From: Stutzerimonas kirkiae
GTDB lineage: Bacteria; Pseudomonadota; Gammaproteobacteria; Pseudomonadales; Pseudomonadaceae
DNA length: 64,000 bases
Direction: 5' to 3'
Assembly: GCF_004327335.1 (NCBI RefSeq)
Contig: NZ_QJUO01000005.1
Location: 1 to 64,000, forward strand
The translations under genes and the position numbers were made by a program. The notes beneath the pieces are model-generated. The model did not search any database and had not been told where the DNA came from. It saw only the letters and a program-made list of their open reading frames with translations. This document shows, piece by piece, positions 27,704-38,129 of this stretch; the stretch's first letter is position 1; every line of letters begins with the position of its first letter.

Positions 27704-29113
27704 ATGGCTTTGCTCAGCTTCCTTGGCGCCATCCAGCAGGTAACAGGCTCTTGCTATCTCATTGAAACCCACGGAGGCGCCAAGGTGCTTCTGGAGTGCG
27801 GCATGCATCAGGGACGCCGCCAGGAGGAAGAAGGCAACCGGGCGCCCTTCGCCTTCGACCCCGGGACCCTCGACGCCGTGGTGCTGTCGCATGCCCATAT
27901 CGATCACAGCGGCCTGCTGCCGAAACTGGTGGCGGCCGGCTACAAAGGCCCGGTGCACCTGACCGAGGCCACTGGCGAATTGCTGGAACTGATGCTGCTG
28001 GATGCCGCCAACCTCCAGGAGAAGGACGCCGAGTGGGAAAGCAAGTGGCGCGCCCGCCAGGGCAAGCCACCGGTGCAGCCACTCTATACCCGCGTCGATG
28101 CCGAGCGCATGCTCGGCCAGCGTACGCCGCACGCCTACGAGGAAACCTTCGAAGCCGCTCCCGGCGTGCAGGTGACCTTCTTCGATGCCGGCCATATCCT
28201 CGGCTCGGCCATCGTGCAATTGGACATCGAGGACTTCGGCCAGACGCGCCGCGTGGTGTTCTCCGGCGACCTCGGCAACGCCAACGCGCCATTGATGAAA
28301 GGCCCGACCGCCCTGCGCCAGGCCGATGTGCTGCTGATGGAATCCACCTACGGCGACCGTGACCACCGCGACCACCAGGCCACCATCGAGGAGCTCGCGG
28401 ATATCCTGCAACAGGCCCACCGCGACGGCGGCAACGTGCTGATGCCCTCCTTCGCCGTGGGCCGCGCCCAGGACCTGATCTTCTACCTCGGCCTGCTCTA
28501 CCAGCAGGGGCGCCTGCCGCAACAGGCGGTGTTCCTCGACAGCCCGATGGCGATAGGCGCCAACAAGGTCTATGCGCGCTTCCAGGATCAACTGGACCAG
28601 AGCCATGCGCAGGCGATCGAGGGCTTCGACAAGGGCCGGCGGCGCATCGAGAAGTGGTTGCCGATCCTCAAGAGCACGCAGACGGCGGAAGAGTCGATGA
28701 CCATCAATCGCTTCAAGAGCGGCGCGGTCATCATCGCCGGCAGCGGCATGTGCAACGGCGGACGCATTCTGCATCATTTCAAGCACAACCTGTGGCGCAA
28801 GGAATGCCACCTGGTGATTCCAGGCTTCCAGTCCAGGGGCACCCTCGGGCGTAGCATCGTCGACGGCGCGCAAACCGTGAAAGTGCTGCACCAGCGCATC
28901 GCGGTGAATGCCCAGGTGCATACCCTGGGCGGCTTCTCCGCCCATGCCGGGCAGTCGCAACTGCTCGACTGGGCCAGCCATTTCGAATCGCGCCCGGAGC
29001 TGTACCTGGTGCATGGCGAGCTGGAAAAGATGCAGATACTGCGACAGGCACTGCATGAACGGCTGGACTGGAAAGCCAATATCCCCGAGCCGGGAGATCG
29101 CATCGCGATCTGA
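27704..29113 (+). CDS. Beta-CASP metallo-beta-lactamase-fold RNA-processing-type hydrolase
   Basis: A 469-residue protein of the metallo-beta-lactamase / beta-CASP family, like CPSF-73 and archaeal/bacterial MBL RNases. The metal motif HAHIDH is at residues 63-68, and DAGHILGSA and MESTYGDRDH follow. The C-terminal RNA-specificity part has GSGMCNGGRILHHFKHNLW and GGFSAHAGQSQLLDW. Expected activity is endo- or exoribonuclease on RNA. Its start is 179 bases from the divergent phosphoketolase-like gene, a pairing also remembered from P. aeruginosa (PA3613-PA3614 region). No direct functional link is visible. Confidence 0.85.
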   Translation: MALLSFLGAIQQVTGSCYLIETHGGAKVLLECGMHQGRRQEEEGNRAPFAFDPGTLDAVVLSHAHIDHSGLLPKLVAAGYKGPVHLTEATGELLELMLLDAANLQEKDAEWESKWRARQGKPPVQPLYTRVDAERMLGQRTPHAYEETFEAAPGVQVTFFDAGHILGSAIVQLDIEDFGQTRRVVFSGDLGNANAPLMKGPTALRQADVLLMESTYGDRDHRDHQATIEELADILQQAHRDGGNVLMPSFAVGRAQDLIFYLGLLYQQGRLPQQAVFLDSPMAIGANKVYARFQDQLDQSHAQAIEGFDKGRRRIEKWLPILKSTQTAEESMTINRFKSGAVIIAGSGMCNGGRILHHFKHNLWRKECHLVIPGFQSRGTLGRSIVDGAQTVKVLHQRIAVNAQVHTLGGFSAHAGQSQLLDWASHFESRPELYLVHGELEKMQILRQALHERLDWKANIPEPGDRIAI

Positions 29114-29181
29114 AACCATGGCTTTCGACATGCCTGACGATTCATAGCTGACAGCAGCCGCAAGCTTGCAACGCAATCGCC

Positions 29182-29250
29182 GTAGGATGCGCCGTGCGCA
29201 CCAGGGCGATGCCGCCTCGCTTGCCGGTGCGCACCGCGCACGCTACCGAC
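29182..29250. repeat. REP-like palindrome (GGTGCGC family)
   Basis: GTAGGATGCGCCGTGCGCAC, then GGTGCGCACCGCGCACGCTAC, form imperfect inverted units between the hydrolase and LOG genes. They are related to the perfect palindrome at 46338 and to pieces near 30405, 43600, 57960 and 62650. Confidence 0.55.
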
Positions 29251-29299
29251 CAGGGCACGCCTGAGCGCTACCGAGGCCAGGCACAGATGGAGACTTCAC

Positions 29300-30370
29300 A
29301 TGCCGTTCCAAGCGGATGACTACCTTTCCCGCCACGTCAAGACCAACGCCGTCGACTTTTCCAGCCGGCTCGATGAACTGATCGCACTGGCCGTCCCCGA
29401 AAGCAGCCCCAACCAGTCGCTGTACCGGGAAATGCTCAGCACGGTGATGCACATGGCCCAGGCCGACCGCAGCCGCTGGGACGCCAAGATCATGCTGCAG
29501 ACCATGCGCGAGATGGAGCGCGCCTTCAGCCGCCTGGAACAGTTCAAGCGGCGGCGCAAGGTCACGGTATTCGGCTCGGCGCGCACCCCCCTCGAACACC
29601 CGCTGTACGCCATGGCCCGCGAGCTGGGCAAGACCCTGGCGCGCTATGACCTGATGGTGATAACCGGCGCCGGTGGCGGCATCATGGCCGCCGCCCACGA
29701 AGGCGCGGGCCTGGACAACAGCCTGGGGCTGAATATCACCCTGCCTTTCGAGCAGCAGCCCAACGCCACGGTGGGCGGCACCGACAACCTGCTGTCGTTC
29801 CACTTCTTCTTCGTGCGCAAGCTGTTCTTCATCAAGGAGGCGGACGCGCTGATACTCTGCCCCGGCGGCTTCGGCACCCTGGATGAGGCACTGGAAGTGC
29901 TGACCCTGATCCAGACCGGCAAGAGCCCGCTGGTGCCCATCGTACTGCTGGACGAGCCGGGTGGCAGCTACTGGCAGGATGCCCTGAAGTTCATGCAGCA
30001 CCAGTTGGTGGAGAACCGCTATATCCTGCCCACCGACATGCGCCTGATACGCCTGGCGAACAATGTCGAGGATGCCACGCTGGAAATTGCCGACTTCTAC
30101 CGGAACTTCCACTCCAGCCGCTGGATCGAGCGCAATTTCGTGATCCGCATGAACCACCAGTTGGCTCCGCGGGCACTCGAACAACTGAATGAACATTTCG
30201 CCGACCTGTGCCTGCACGATGGTTTCGAACAACGCACCTGCGAGGCCGCCGAAATGGACGAGCCGGAACTCGAATGCATGCCGCGCCTGAGCTTCGCCTT
30301 CAATGGCCGCGATCACGGTCGCCTGCGCGAATTGACGGACTATATAAACCAGCCACAGAACTGGGCCTGA
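29300..30370 (+). CDS. LOG-family protein (TIGR00730-like Rossmann fold)
   Basis: A 356-residue protein. Its central region (about 95-270) carries the LOG signatures GAGGGIMAAAHEGA near 121 and PGGFGTLDEALEVLTLIQTG near 188. The family hydrolyses nucleoside 5'-monophosphates, releasing cytokinin-like bases or cleaving AMP/GMP/pyrimidine nucleotides. The N-terminal helical extension and the C-terminal 80 residues make it longer than plant-type LOG proteins (about 190 residues) and shorter than PpnN (about 450). Its substrate is therefore uncertain. It follows the beta-CASP gene on the same strand after a 186-base gap containing a REP-like palindrome. Confidence 0.82.
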   Translation: MPFQADDYLSRHVKTNAVDFSSRLDELIALAVPESSPNQSLYREMLSTVMHMAQADRSRWDAKIMLQTMREMERAFSRLEQFKRRRKVTVFGSARTPLEHPLYAMARELGKTLARYDLMVITGAGGGIMAAAHEGAGLDNSLGLNITLPFEQQPNATVGGTDNLLSFHFFFVRKLFFIKEADALILCPGGFGTLDEALEVLTLIQTGKSPLVPIVLLDEPGGSYWQDALKFMQHQLVENRYILPTDMRLIRLANNVEDATLEIADFYRNFHSSRWIERNFVIRMNHQLAPRALEQLNEHFADLCLHDGFEQRTCEAAEMDEPELECMPRLSFAFNGRDHGRLRELTDYINQPQNWA

Positions 30371-30489
30371 ACGCCATGCCCCGCAACACCTTCATCCACC
30401 GCCCAGGTGCGCGCAGCGCACCCTACCGGGGCCGCACACCAGGGGCTCGCCGTCGCTCGTCGCGCCAGCCTGATGCCTGAAGCCATCAC

Positions 30490-31443
30490 ATGCCCGATCG
30501 TTCCAACATCCTTGCCGGCGTCCTCTGCGGCGCCGCCGCCGGCGCCCTCTGGGGCCTGATTTTCCTGGCCCCGGAACTCGTCCGGGAATTCAGCCCGCTG
30601 CATCTCGCGATAGGCCGCTACCTGTTCTTCGGCCTGATCGCCCTCGTGCTGCTGGCCCCGAGGCTGCGCGCCGTACTGCCCGACGTGGGGCGCCGTGAGT
30701 GGCACATGCTGGCAGGGCTGGCGCTGGTCGGCAACCTGCTCTACTACGTCCTGATCGGTGCGGCGGTACAGCTGGGCGGCATCGCCATGACCTCACTGGT
30801 CATCGGCTTCCTGCCGGTCGCGGTGACCCTCATCGGCAGCCGCGAAGCCCATGCCGTCCCCCTGCGGCGCCTGGCACTGCCGCTGGCGCTCGGTATCGCC
30901 GGCGTGTCGTGCATCGGCTGGCAGGCACTGGCGCTACCGGCACCGGGCAGCGCCGGGCGGCAGGCGGGCGGGTTGTTGTGCGCATTGGGCGCACTGGCCT
31001 CATGGACCTGGTTCGCCGTCGCCAACAGCCGCAGCCTGGTCAGGCTACGGCACATAACGGCCCACGACTGGAACCTGCTGACAGGCATCGTGACCGGCGC
31101 CCTGACCCTGGCGCTGGTGCCGTTCGCGGTGCTGTTCACCAGTTCGGCGCACGCCCCGCTCGACTGGTTGCGGCTCATCGGCGTGTCGGCGGGCCTGGCC
31201 TTCTTCGCCTCGATCGTCGGCAATGCCCTGTGGAATCGCATGAGCCGCCTGCTGCCGCTGACCCTGACCGGGCAGATGATCCTGTTCGAGACCCTGTTCG
31301 CCCTGCTCTACGGCTTCACCTGGGAGCAACGGCCGCCCACGGCGCTGGAGGCGACCGCCTTCCTGCTGGTCGCCCTGAGCGTCATCGCCTGCGTGGCGAT
31401 ACACCGGCGGCCCGCCGCCAAAACCGCCATGGAAACCGCGTAG
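30490..31443 (+). CDS. EamA-family (DMT) membrane transporter
   Basis: A 317-residue permease with about ten membrane helices in two EamA repeats: AGALWGLIFLAPELVREFSP at the start and GNALWNRMSRLLPLTLTGQM in the second half. The substrate is unknown; relatives export amino acids or metabolites. It lies 119 bases after the LOG gene and converges on purL, with a shared terminator hairpin between them. It belongs to a different subgroup from the EamA gene at 22264. Confidence 0.87.
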   Translation: MPDRSNILAGVLCGAAAGALWGLIFLAPELVREFSPLHLAIGRYLFFGLIALVLLAPRLRAVLPDVGRREWHMLAGLALVGNLLYYVLIGAAVQLGGIAMTSLVIGFLPVAVTLIGSREAHAVPLRRLALPLALGIAGVSCIGWQALALPAPGSAGRQAGGLLCALGALASWTWFAVANSRSLVRLRHITAHDWNLLTGIVTGALTLALVPFAVLFTSSAHAPLDWLRLIGVSAGLAFFASIVGNALWNRMSRLLPLTLTGQMILFETLFALLYGFTWEQRPPTALEATAFLLVALSVIACVAIHRRPAAKTAMETA

Positions 31444-31495
31444 GGTATGCGCACCGGCAGGCGATACAGGCATCCCACGGTCGCCATAGAATAGA

Positions 31496-31528
31496 AAGAG
31501 CCCGGGCACTGATGTACGCCGGGCTCTT
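31496..31528. terminator. Terminator hairpin between convergent eamA and purL
   Basis: AAGAGCCCGG / CCGGGCTCTT form a perfect 10-bp stem with a 13-base loop, 24 bases from the purL stop and 52 from the permease stop. It may act in both directions; the flanking T-runs are short. Confidence 0.7.
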
Positions 31529-31551
31529 CGTGTTTGCACGCGTGGTGAGGA

Positions 31552-34500
31552 TCAGTCGACCCAGACCCGTGCATTGCGGAACATGCGCAGCCAGCCGCCA
31601 TCCTCTTCCCAGCCATCCGGACGCCAGGAGTTGGTGACCGCCCGGAACACCCGCTCCGGGTGCGGCATCATGATGGTGACGCGACCGTCGCGGCTGGTCA
31701 GGCCAGTGATGCCACGCGGTGAACCGTTGGGGTTGGCCGGGTAGCGCTCGGTGACCTTGCCGTGGTTGTCCACGTAGCGCAGCGCCACGCTGCCGGACAG
31801 GTCGGCCTGCAACAAGGCTTCCGCGCTGCCGAACTCGGCATGCCCCTCGCCGTGGGCGATGGCGATCGGCAGGCGTGAACCGGCCATGCCCTGCAGGAAG
31901 ATCGAAGCCGAATCCTGCACCTGCACCATCGCCACCCGTGCCTCGAACTGCTCGGAGCGGTTGCGCACGAAGTGCGGCCAGTTTTCCGTGCCGGGGATCA
32001 GCTCGTGCAGGTTGGACAGCATCTGGCAACCGTTGCACACGCCCAGGGCAAAGCTGTCGCCACGCTCGAAGAAGGCCATGAAGGCCTCCCGCGCACGGGC
32101 ATTGAACAGGATCGACTTGGCCCAACCTTCGCCGGCACCCAGTACGTCGCCATAGGAGAAGCCGCCACAGGCGACCAGACCCTTGAACTGCTCCAGGCTG
32201 ACGCGCCCGGCGAGGATATCGCTCATGTGCACGTCTATTGCGCTGAAGCCGGCCCGGTCGAAGGCTGCCGCCATTTCCACCTGGCCGTTGACGCCCTGCT
32301 CGCGCAGGACCGCCACGCGCGGGCGCTCGCCACGCTTGATATAGGGCGCGGCGATGTCCTCGTTGATATCGAAGGTGAGCCTGGCATGCAGGCCGGGGTT
32401 GTCTTCTTCCAGCAGGCCATCGAACTCCTGCTCGGCGCACTCGGCGTTGTCGCGCAGGCGCTGGATGCGGTAGCTGGTCTCGGCCCACTGGCGCTGCAAC
32501 AGGCTGCGCTCGCCGCTGAACACCAGCTCGCCCTGGTAGCGGATGGCGACTTCGGCGCTGTTGAGCGGCTGGCCGATGACCGACACGCAGTCGCCCAGGC
32601 CGGCCGCGCTGAACTGGCCGAGGATCACTTCGGTATCGTCCTGGCGCACCTGGATCACCGCGCCCAGTTCTTCGTTGAACAGCAGTGCGGCAATGTCCTG
32701 CGGCGTATCGACCAGGCAGTCGAGGCCCAGCTCGAGGCCGCAATGCCCGGCGAAGGCCATTTCCAGCGCGGTGGCCAGCAGGCCGCCGTCGGAACGGTCG
32801 TGGTAGGCCAGCAGCAGGCCATCGGCATTCAGTCCCTGGATCACCGCGAAGAACGCCTGCAGGTCCTCGGCATCGTCCACGTCGGGCGCCTGGCGGCCGA
32901 TGCCGCCGTAGACCTGGGCCAGGATCGAGCCACCCATGCGGTTCTGGCCACGCCCCAGGTCGATCAGGATCAGGTCGGTCTCGCCCTTGTCCATACGCAA
33001 CTGCGGCGTCAGGGTCTGGCGGATGTCGCTCACCGGCGCGAAGCCGGACACCACCAGCGACAGCGGCGAGGTCACGCTTTTCTCGCCCTCGCCTTCGTTC
33101 CAGCGGGTCTTCATCGACATCGAGTCCTTGCCCACCGGGATGGTGATGCCCAGCGCCGGGCACAGCTCCATGCCGACCGCGCGCACAGTGTCGTACAGGC
33201 GCGCATCCTCGCCGGGGTGGCCGGCGGCGGCCATCCAGTTGGCGGACAGCTTGATATCGGAAATCCTCTCGATACGTGCGGCAGCCAGGTTGGTCAGGGT
33301 CTCGCCGATGGCCATGCGCCCGGACGCCGGGGCGTCCAGCAGCGCCAGCGGCGTGCGCTCGCCCATCGCCATGGCCTCGCCGGTGTTCACGTCGAAGCTG
33401 GTGGCGGTCACCGCCACGTCGGCCACCGGCACCTGCCAGGGGCCGACCATCTGGTCGCGCGCCACATGGCCGGTGATGCTGCGGTCGCCGATGGTGATCA
33501 GGAAGCTCTTGCTACCCACCGCCGGGTGGTGCAGCACGCGCTCGACGGCTTCGCCCAGTTCGACGGCGGCGGCATCGAAGTCATCGCCCAGTGCCTCTTC
33601 GCGGCTGGCCGAGCGGTGCATGCGCGGCGCCTTGCCCAGCAGTACGTTGAGCGGCATGTCCACCGGCTTGTTGCCGAAGTGTTCGTCGCTGACGGTCAGG
33701 TGCGCCTCTGCGGTGGCCTCGCCGACCACCGCGAACGGGCAACGCTCGCGCTCGCAGATGGCGGCGAAGCGCTCCAGGTCGGCGGCGTCCACCGACAGCA
33801 CGTAGCGCTCCTGGGACTCGTTGCACCAGATTTCCAGCGGTGCCATGCCCGGCTCGTCGTTGGGCACCTTGCGCAGCTCGAAGCGGCCGCCGCGGCCGGC
33901 ATCGTTGACCAGCTCGGGGAAGGCGTTGGACAGTCCGCCCGCGCCCACGTCGTGGATGAACTTGATCGGGTTGCGCTCGCCCAGTTGCCAGCAGCGGTCG
34001 ATGACTTCCTGGCAACGGCGCTCCATCTCCGGGTTGTCGCGCTGCACCGAGGCGAAATCCAGGTCGGCGGAGCTGGTGCCGGTGGCCATCGAGGACGCCG
34101 CGCCGCCGCCCAGACCGATCAGCATGGCCGGGCCGCCGAGCACGATCAGCTTGCCGCCGACGGAGATCTCGCCCTTCTGCACATGGTCTTCGCGGATGTT
34201 GCCGAGGCCGCCGGCGAGCATGATCGGCTTGTGGTAGCCGCGCACTTCCTCGCCACGCGGGGTGGCGATGGTCTGCTCGAAGGTGCGGAAGTAGCCGGTC
34301 AGCGCCGGGCGCCCGAACTCATTGTTGAACGCCGCGCCGCCCAGCGGGCCTTCGAGCATGATGTCCAGCGCGGTGACAATGCGCTCGGGCTTGCCGTAGG
34401 GCACTTCCCAGGGCTGCTGGAAACCGGGGATGTTCAGGTTGGACACGGTGAAGCCGGTCAGCCCCGCCTTGGGCTTGGAGCCGCGACCGGTCGCGCCCTC

Positions 34501-35448
34501 GTCGCGGATCTCGCCGCCGGAGCCGGTGGAGGCGCCGGGGAAAGGGGCGATGGCGGTCGGGTGGTTGTGGGTTTCCACCTTCATCAGGATATGCACCGGC
34601 TGCGGCTTGGCCACGTACTCGCGGCTCTCGCCATCGGGGTAGAAACGCCCGGCCGGATGGCCGACGATCACCGCGGCGTTGTCCTTGTAGGCCGACAGCA
34701 CGCCTTCGCGGTGCAGTTCGTAGGTGTTCTTGATCATGCCGAACAGCGACTTGCCCTGGCTCTCGCCGTCGATGTCCCAACTGGCATTGAAGATCTTGTG
34801 GCGGCAGTGCTCGGAGTTGGCCTGGGCGAACATCATCAGTTCGATGTCGTGGGGGTTGCGCGCCAGCTCGGTGAAGCTCTTCACCAGGTAGTCGATCTCA
34901 TCCTCGGCCAGCGCCAGCCCCAGCTCGACGTTGGCCTTCTCCAGCGCCACGCGCCCGCCACCCAGCACGTCGACGGCGGTCAGCGGCCTGGGCTGCGCAT
35001 GGCTGAACAGTTGCTGCGCATCCTCGAAGCGCTCCAGCACCGCCTGCGTCATACGGTCATGCAACAGCGCCGCGACCGCCTGCCGCTCGGCCTCGTTCAG
35101 CTCGCCGTCGATGTAGTAGGCGATGCCCCGCTCGATGCGGCTGACCTTGCCCAGGCCGCAGTTGTGCACGATATCGCTGGCCTTGCTCGACCAGGGCGAG
35201 ATGGTGCCGAAACGCGGCACCACCAGCAACAGGCGACCCGCCGGCTCCTGCACCGGCACCTTCGGGCCGTACTTCAGCAGCCGGGACAATACCGCTTGTT
35301 CATCGGCCCCCAGCACGCCATCGACTTCGGCGAAGTGGGCGAACTCGGCATACAGGCCACGCACGGCCGCGACCTTCTCGGTCAACTGGGCCAGCAGCTT
35401 GCCATGACGGAAGGCGGAAAGAGCGGGGGTACCGCGCAGGATCAACAT
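31552..35448 (-). CDS. purL: Phosphoribosylformylglycinamidine synthase
   Basis: A 1298-residue large-type FGAM synthase that converts FGAR, glutamine and ATP to FGAM in purine synthesis. The N-terminal PurS-like and linker parts are followed by two AIRS-type ATP-binding halves (for example [20 protein letters not shown] near 290 and [14 protein letters not shown] near 880). The C-terminal class I glutamine amidotransferase domain has the nucleophile Cys in [10 protein letters not shown] near 1135 and a His/Glu pair in [10 protein letters not shown] near 1216. Length equals the E. coli and Pseudomonas enzymes. It is monocistronic. Confidence 0.97.
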   Translation of the reverse strand: MLILRGTPALSAFRHGKLLAQLTEKVAAVRGLYAEFAHFAEVDGVLGADEQAVLSRLLKYGPKVPVQEPAGRLLLVVPRFGTISPWSSKASDIVHNCGLGKVSRIERGIAYYIDGELNEAERQAVAALLHDRMTQAVLERFEDAQQLFSHAQPRPLTAVDVLGGGRVALEKANVELGLALAEDEIDYLVKSFTELARNPHDIELMMFAQANSEHCRHKIFNASWDIDGESQGKSLFGMIKNTYELHREGVLSAYKDNAAVIVGHPAGRFYPDGESREYVAKPQPVHILMKVETHNHPTAIAPFPGASTGSGGEIRDEGATGRGSKPKAGLTGFTVSNLNIPGFQQPWEVPYGKPERIVTALDIMLEGPLGGAAFNNEFGRPALTGYFRTFEQTIATPRGEEVRGYHKPIMLAGGLGNIREDHVQKGEISVGGKLIVLGGPAMLIGLGGGAASSMATGTSSADLDFASVQRDNPEMERRCQEVIDRCWQLGERNPIKFIHDVGAGGLSNAFPELVNDAGRGGRFELRKVPNDEPGMAPLEIWCNESQERYVLSVDAADLERFAAICERERCPFAVVGEATAEAHLTVSDEHFGNKPVDMPLNVLLGKAPRMHRSASREEALGDDFDAAAVELGEAVERVLHHPAVGSKSFLITIGDRSITGHVARDQMVGPWQVPVADVAVTATSFDVNTGEAMAMGERTPLALLDAPASGRMAIGETLTNLAAARIERISDIKLSANWMAAAGHPGEDARLYDTVRAVGMELCPALGITIPVGKDSMSMKTRWNEGEGEKSVTSPLSLVVSGFAPVSDIRQTLTPQLRMDKGETDLILIDLGRGQNRMGGSILAQVYGGIGRQAPDVDDAEDLQAFFAVIQGLNADGLLLAYHDRSDGGLLATALEMAFAGHCGLELGLDCLVDTPQDIAALLFNEELGAVIQVRQDDTEVILGQFSAAGLGDCVSVIGQPLNSAEVAIRYQGELVFSGERSLLQRQWAETSYRIQRLRDNAECAEQEFDGLLEEDNPGLHARLTFDINEDIAAPYIKRGERPRVAVLREQGVNGQVEMAAAFDRAGFSAIDVHMSDILAGRVSLEQFKGLVACGGFSYGDVLGAGEGWAKSILFNARAREAFMAFFERGDSFALGVCNGCQMLSNLHELIPGTENWPHFVRNRSEQFEARVAMVQVQDSASIFLQGMAGSRLPIAIAHGEGHAEFGSAEALLQADLSGSVALRYVDNHGKVTERYPANPNGSPRGITGLTSRDGRVTIMMPHPERVFRAVTNSWRPDGWEEDGGWLRMFRNARVWVD

Positions 35449-35678
35449 CGTCGGAACAGCCTCGGAGGGGGACGGTCGGGGGCGCGTATTCTAGCCCATA
35501 GCGCCGCCTCCCGCACCGGCAAAAGCGGCCCGGCCAGGGCAATCGCGAAGCCTCGGTTCCATATGGACGTCAGGGTCCGTTGACGTTTCGGCGCGACCGC
35601 GCCGGCGCACATCACGCCCGACGCCAAGGCCCTCGTCAGCCTTCACGCAACAGCGGGGGCACCAGGGTATTGCAGCGT

Positions 35679-36575
35679 TCAGGCCGGGCCGGGCACCAGC
35701 CATTTGCCGGCCGTACGCGCCAGATGCCGGGTCAACTGGCCCAGCAGCTCACCGCCGTTGCGCCAGTGATGCCAGTAGAGCGGAACGTCGATGCGCAACC
35801 CCGCCTGCAACTCCACCAGCCTGCCGCTGTCCAGCTCTTCGCGCACCTGCAGTTCAGGCACCATGCCCCAGCCCAGATCGCTCAGCAGCAGCTTCACGAA
35901 GCCTTCGGACGATGGGCACAGGTGGAAGTTGAACCCCTCGCCGATCCCCAGTGCCGCCAGGTAGCGATGCTGCAGGTAATCATCCGGGCCAAAGACGATG
36001 GCGGGCGCGCGCGCCAGCCCGTCCGCCTTCACACCATCGCCGAAATGCCGGGCGAGAAAGGCCGGGCTGGCCAGTGCCAGATAGCGCATCGAGCCGAGGA
36101 ACGTGCTGCGGGCGCCCGCCAGTGGCCGCTCCGCGGCACACACACAGGCCGCCACATCCCCCGCCCGCATGCGTTTCAGGCCCACGGCCTGGTCCTCGAC
36201 CACATGGTCCAGCAATATCTGGTGATCGGCACAGAACTGCGCCACCGCCTCGCCCCACCAGGTCGACAGGCTGTCGGCATTCAATGCGATGCGCAGGCGT
36301 TCCGGCTGGCGGTTCTCGTCCAGCTCGGGCACCTGGCCCTGCAAGTCTCGTTCGAGCAGGCGCACCTGCTGCACATGATTGAGCAGGCGCCGCCCGATCT
36401 CCGTGGCCTGCGGCGGCACCTCACGCAACAGCACCGGCTGCCCGACCCGGGCCTCCAGCAGTTTGATGCGCTGGGACACCGCCGATTGCGAAAGCCCCAG
36501 CACCTGGGCCGCCCGCTCGAAACCGCCCTGCTCGACCACAGTGACCAGGGCCGAGAGCAACTTATAGTCGAACAT
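35679..36575 (-). CDS. argP: LysR-family regulator ArgP
   Basis: A 298-residue LysR-type activator with an N-terminal helix-turn-helix (FERAAQVLGLSQSAVSQRIK near 19-38). It has the typical ArgP features RIALNADSLSTWW and LSDLGWGMVPELQV. ArgP (LysG, IciA) senses lysine and arginine and activates the basic amino-acid exporter gene. It is divergent from argO with 89 bases between starts, the classical arrangement, which supports the name. Confidence 0.9.
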   Translation of the reverse strand: MFDYKLLSALVTVVEQGGFERAAQVLGLSQSAVSQRIKLLEARVGQPVLLREVPPQATEIGRRLLNHVQQVRLLERDLQGQVPELDENRQPERLRIALNADSLSTWWGEAVAQFCADHQILLDHVVEDQAVGLKRMRAGDVAACVCAAERPLAGARSTFLGSMRYLALASPAFLARHFGDGVKADGLARAPAIVFGPDDYLQHRYLAALGIGEGFNFHLCPSSEGFVKLLLSDLGWGMVPELQVREELDSGRLVELQAGLRIDVPLYWHHWRNGGELLGQLTRHLARTAGKWLVPGPA

Positions 36576-36664
36576 CAGTTTTCCTAATGATCCATCAGCA
36601 AAATTGCTTTTTCTTATATTGCAATAAACACCAGACTGCCAGCCTTCGACATGGCAGGACCATC
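36576..36664. promoter_or_regulatory. Divergent argP/argO control region
   Basis: A short AT-rich stretch (for example AAATTGCTTTTTCTTATATT) separates the two start codons. ArgP is expected to bind here; T-N11-A type half-sites are present, but no single operator stands out. Confidence 0.5.
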
Positions 36665-37285
36665 ATGGACAACATCTGGCAGAGCTACATCAACGGGTTA
36701 CTGGTCACCATCGGGCTGATCATGGCGATCGGCGCACAGAACGCCTTCGTCCTGGCGCAGAGCCTGCGCCGCGAGCATCACATCCCGGTCGCCGCCCTCT
36801 GCGTGGTCTGCGATTTCCTGCTGATCGGCCTCGGCGTGTTCGGCCTGGCCAAGCTGCTGGCGGAAAGCCCGCTGCTGATGCAGATCGCCCGCTGGGGCGG
36901 CGCAGCGTTCCTCATCTGGTACGGCCTGCAGGCGCTGCTGCGCAGTGTTCGGCCGCAGGCGCTGCACAGCGGGCAGGCCAGCCGCAGGCCGCTGGGCAAG
37001 GTACTGCTCGCCACCCTGGCGGTCACCCTGCTCAACCCCCACGTCTACCTCGATACCGTGCTGCTGATCGGCTCGCTCGGCGCCCAACAGCCAGAACCCG
37101 GGGCCTACACCGCTGGCGCCGCCAGCGCCTCGCTGGGCTGGTTCGCCCTGCTCGCCCTGGGCGGCGCCTGGCTGGCACCCTGGCTGGCGCGACCGCTCAC
37201 CTGGCGCCTGATCGACCTCGGGGTGGCGCTGATGATGTTCGCCATCGCCGCCCAGTTGATCGTCGGCAAGACAGCCATCACCTGA
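36665..37285 (+). CDS. argO: LysE/ArgO-family basic amino-acid exporter
   Basis: A 206-residue inner-membrane protein with about six helices. It contains the LysE signature GLIMAIGAQNAFVLAQSLRR at the N-terminus and LLNPHVYLDTVLLIGSLG in the middle. It exports arginine or lysine when these accumulate, for instance from dipeptide uptake. The ATG at 36665 has CAGGA upstream; an in-frame stretch to 36587 is not family-like. The divergent argP gene supports the role. Confidence 0.9.
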   Translation: MDNIWQSYINGLLVTIGLIMAIGAQNAFVLAQSLRREHHIPVAALCVVCDFLLIGLGVFGLAKLLAESPLLMQIARWGGAAFLIWYGLQALLRSVRPQALHSGQASRRPLGKVLLATLAVTLLNPHVYLDTVLLIGSLGAQQPEPGAYTAGAASASLGWFALLALGGAWLAPWLARPLTWRLIDLGVALMMFAIAAQLIVGKTAIT

Positions 37286-37309
37286 GTCCAGGGCCGGAGG
37301 GCGGCACCC

Positions 37310-37775
37310 TTGCGACTGGATTGGCAATAATGTGTCTGGCTGACTTCTGGATCGTAGAGCGTGATCTCGGGCTCATCGTCCCTGTGCGAATGCCTGGTGG
37401 CGGGGCGGGGCACGCGTGAATACATCCCTGTAGCTCTTCGCCGCCATCCCTGGCGGCGAAGGCCCCACCCCACCACCAGGCATCCGCACAGCCACCTTCA
37501 GCAGTGCCTGCGGGAAAGAGCGAAAAAGCGAAAGCCCTGCGGATGATTCAGTACTGCGCCGACCGCTCTTTCCATAGTCGCCTCGAGCCCGGCCAGCCCC
37601 GTTGCGAAACCTTCGTCGGCAGGGACGCCGACGAAGAGCGCCCCCCTTATTCATATGGGCGACGGGTTCATGCGTGTTGCGTAGCGGGGCTGGCCGGGTT
37701 CGCGAGGCTACGGGTGTATGGACACCGCCAGCGGCATGCGATGAAACGCACGCTTGTTTGCCAATCCGCTCGCAA
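37310..37775 (-). repeat. Composite MITE-like repeat, copy C
   Basis: A complete copy on the minus strand, 466 bases. The ends are TTGCGACTGGATTGGCAA (37310) and its near-inverse TTGCCAATCCGCTCGCAA (37758-37775), matching at 16 of 18 positions. The internal order matches copy B: the palindromic block with CCAGCCCCGCTACGCAAC, the joining stretch GACTATGGAAAGAGC, then the cruciform core with CTTCGCCGCC. It fills most of the 844 bases between argO and sodB; the remainder holds a hairpin and the sodB promoter. Confidence 0.87.
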
Positions 37776-37849
37776 CGAGGCGGGGCACGATTACCCAGCG
37801 TCCACGGTCATAGCGGAACCGCCGCACAACGCCAGTCCAACCGATAGTT

Positions 37850-37874
37850 AACCACACGTCCGACGCGTGGTTTT
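37850..37874 (+). terminator. Hairpin followed by T-run upstream of sodB
   Basis: AACCACACGT-CCG-ACGCGTGGTT forms a 10-bp stem with one mismatch and is followed by a run ending in TTTT. It could stop read-through into the sodB region; an operator role cannot be excluded. Confidence 0.45.
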
Positions 37875-38129
37875 GCCGCAGGCCGGGTGCTATGATCCCC
37901 GGGTCGCGGGCACTGATGCCCGCAACCGGCCAACCGTGATGGCCAGAGATTGAGCGAACCACGCAACCAAACGACGGGAAAGGCGAAACGACCCTGCCTG
38001 CAATGCCGCATCAGACGGCTCCAGGCGCACGCCCTACGATACCGTAGCGGACAGGCATCCGTTTCAGTCCGCCAGACACTCCCGCGCCAGTTGCATCAAT
38101 CCGAAACACCTGATTTGAGGAGATACACC

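Noticed and set aside
31972-35583. A 1203-codon open frame on the plus strand antisense to purL
   Set aside because: It lies entirely opposite an unmistakable purL gene, has low-complexity Ala/Gly/His/Gln-rich translation typical of GC-rich shadow frames, and no recognisable motif.
37504-37851. Open frames of 80-115 codons inside the argO-sodB gap
   Set aside because: They lie in the composite repeat, are not conserved between its copies and have no start signals.
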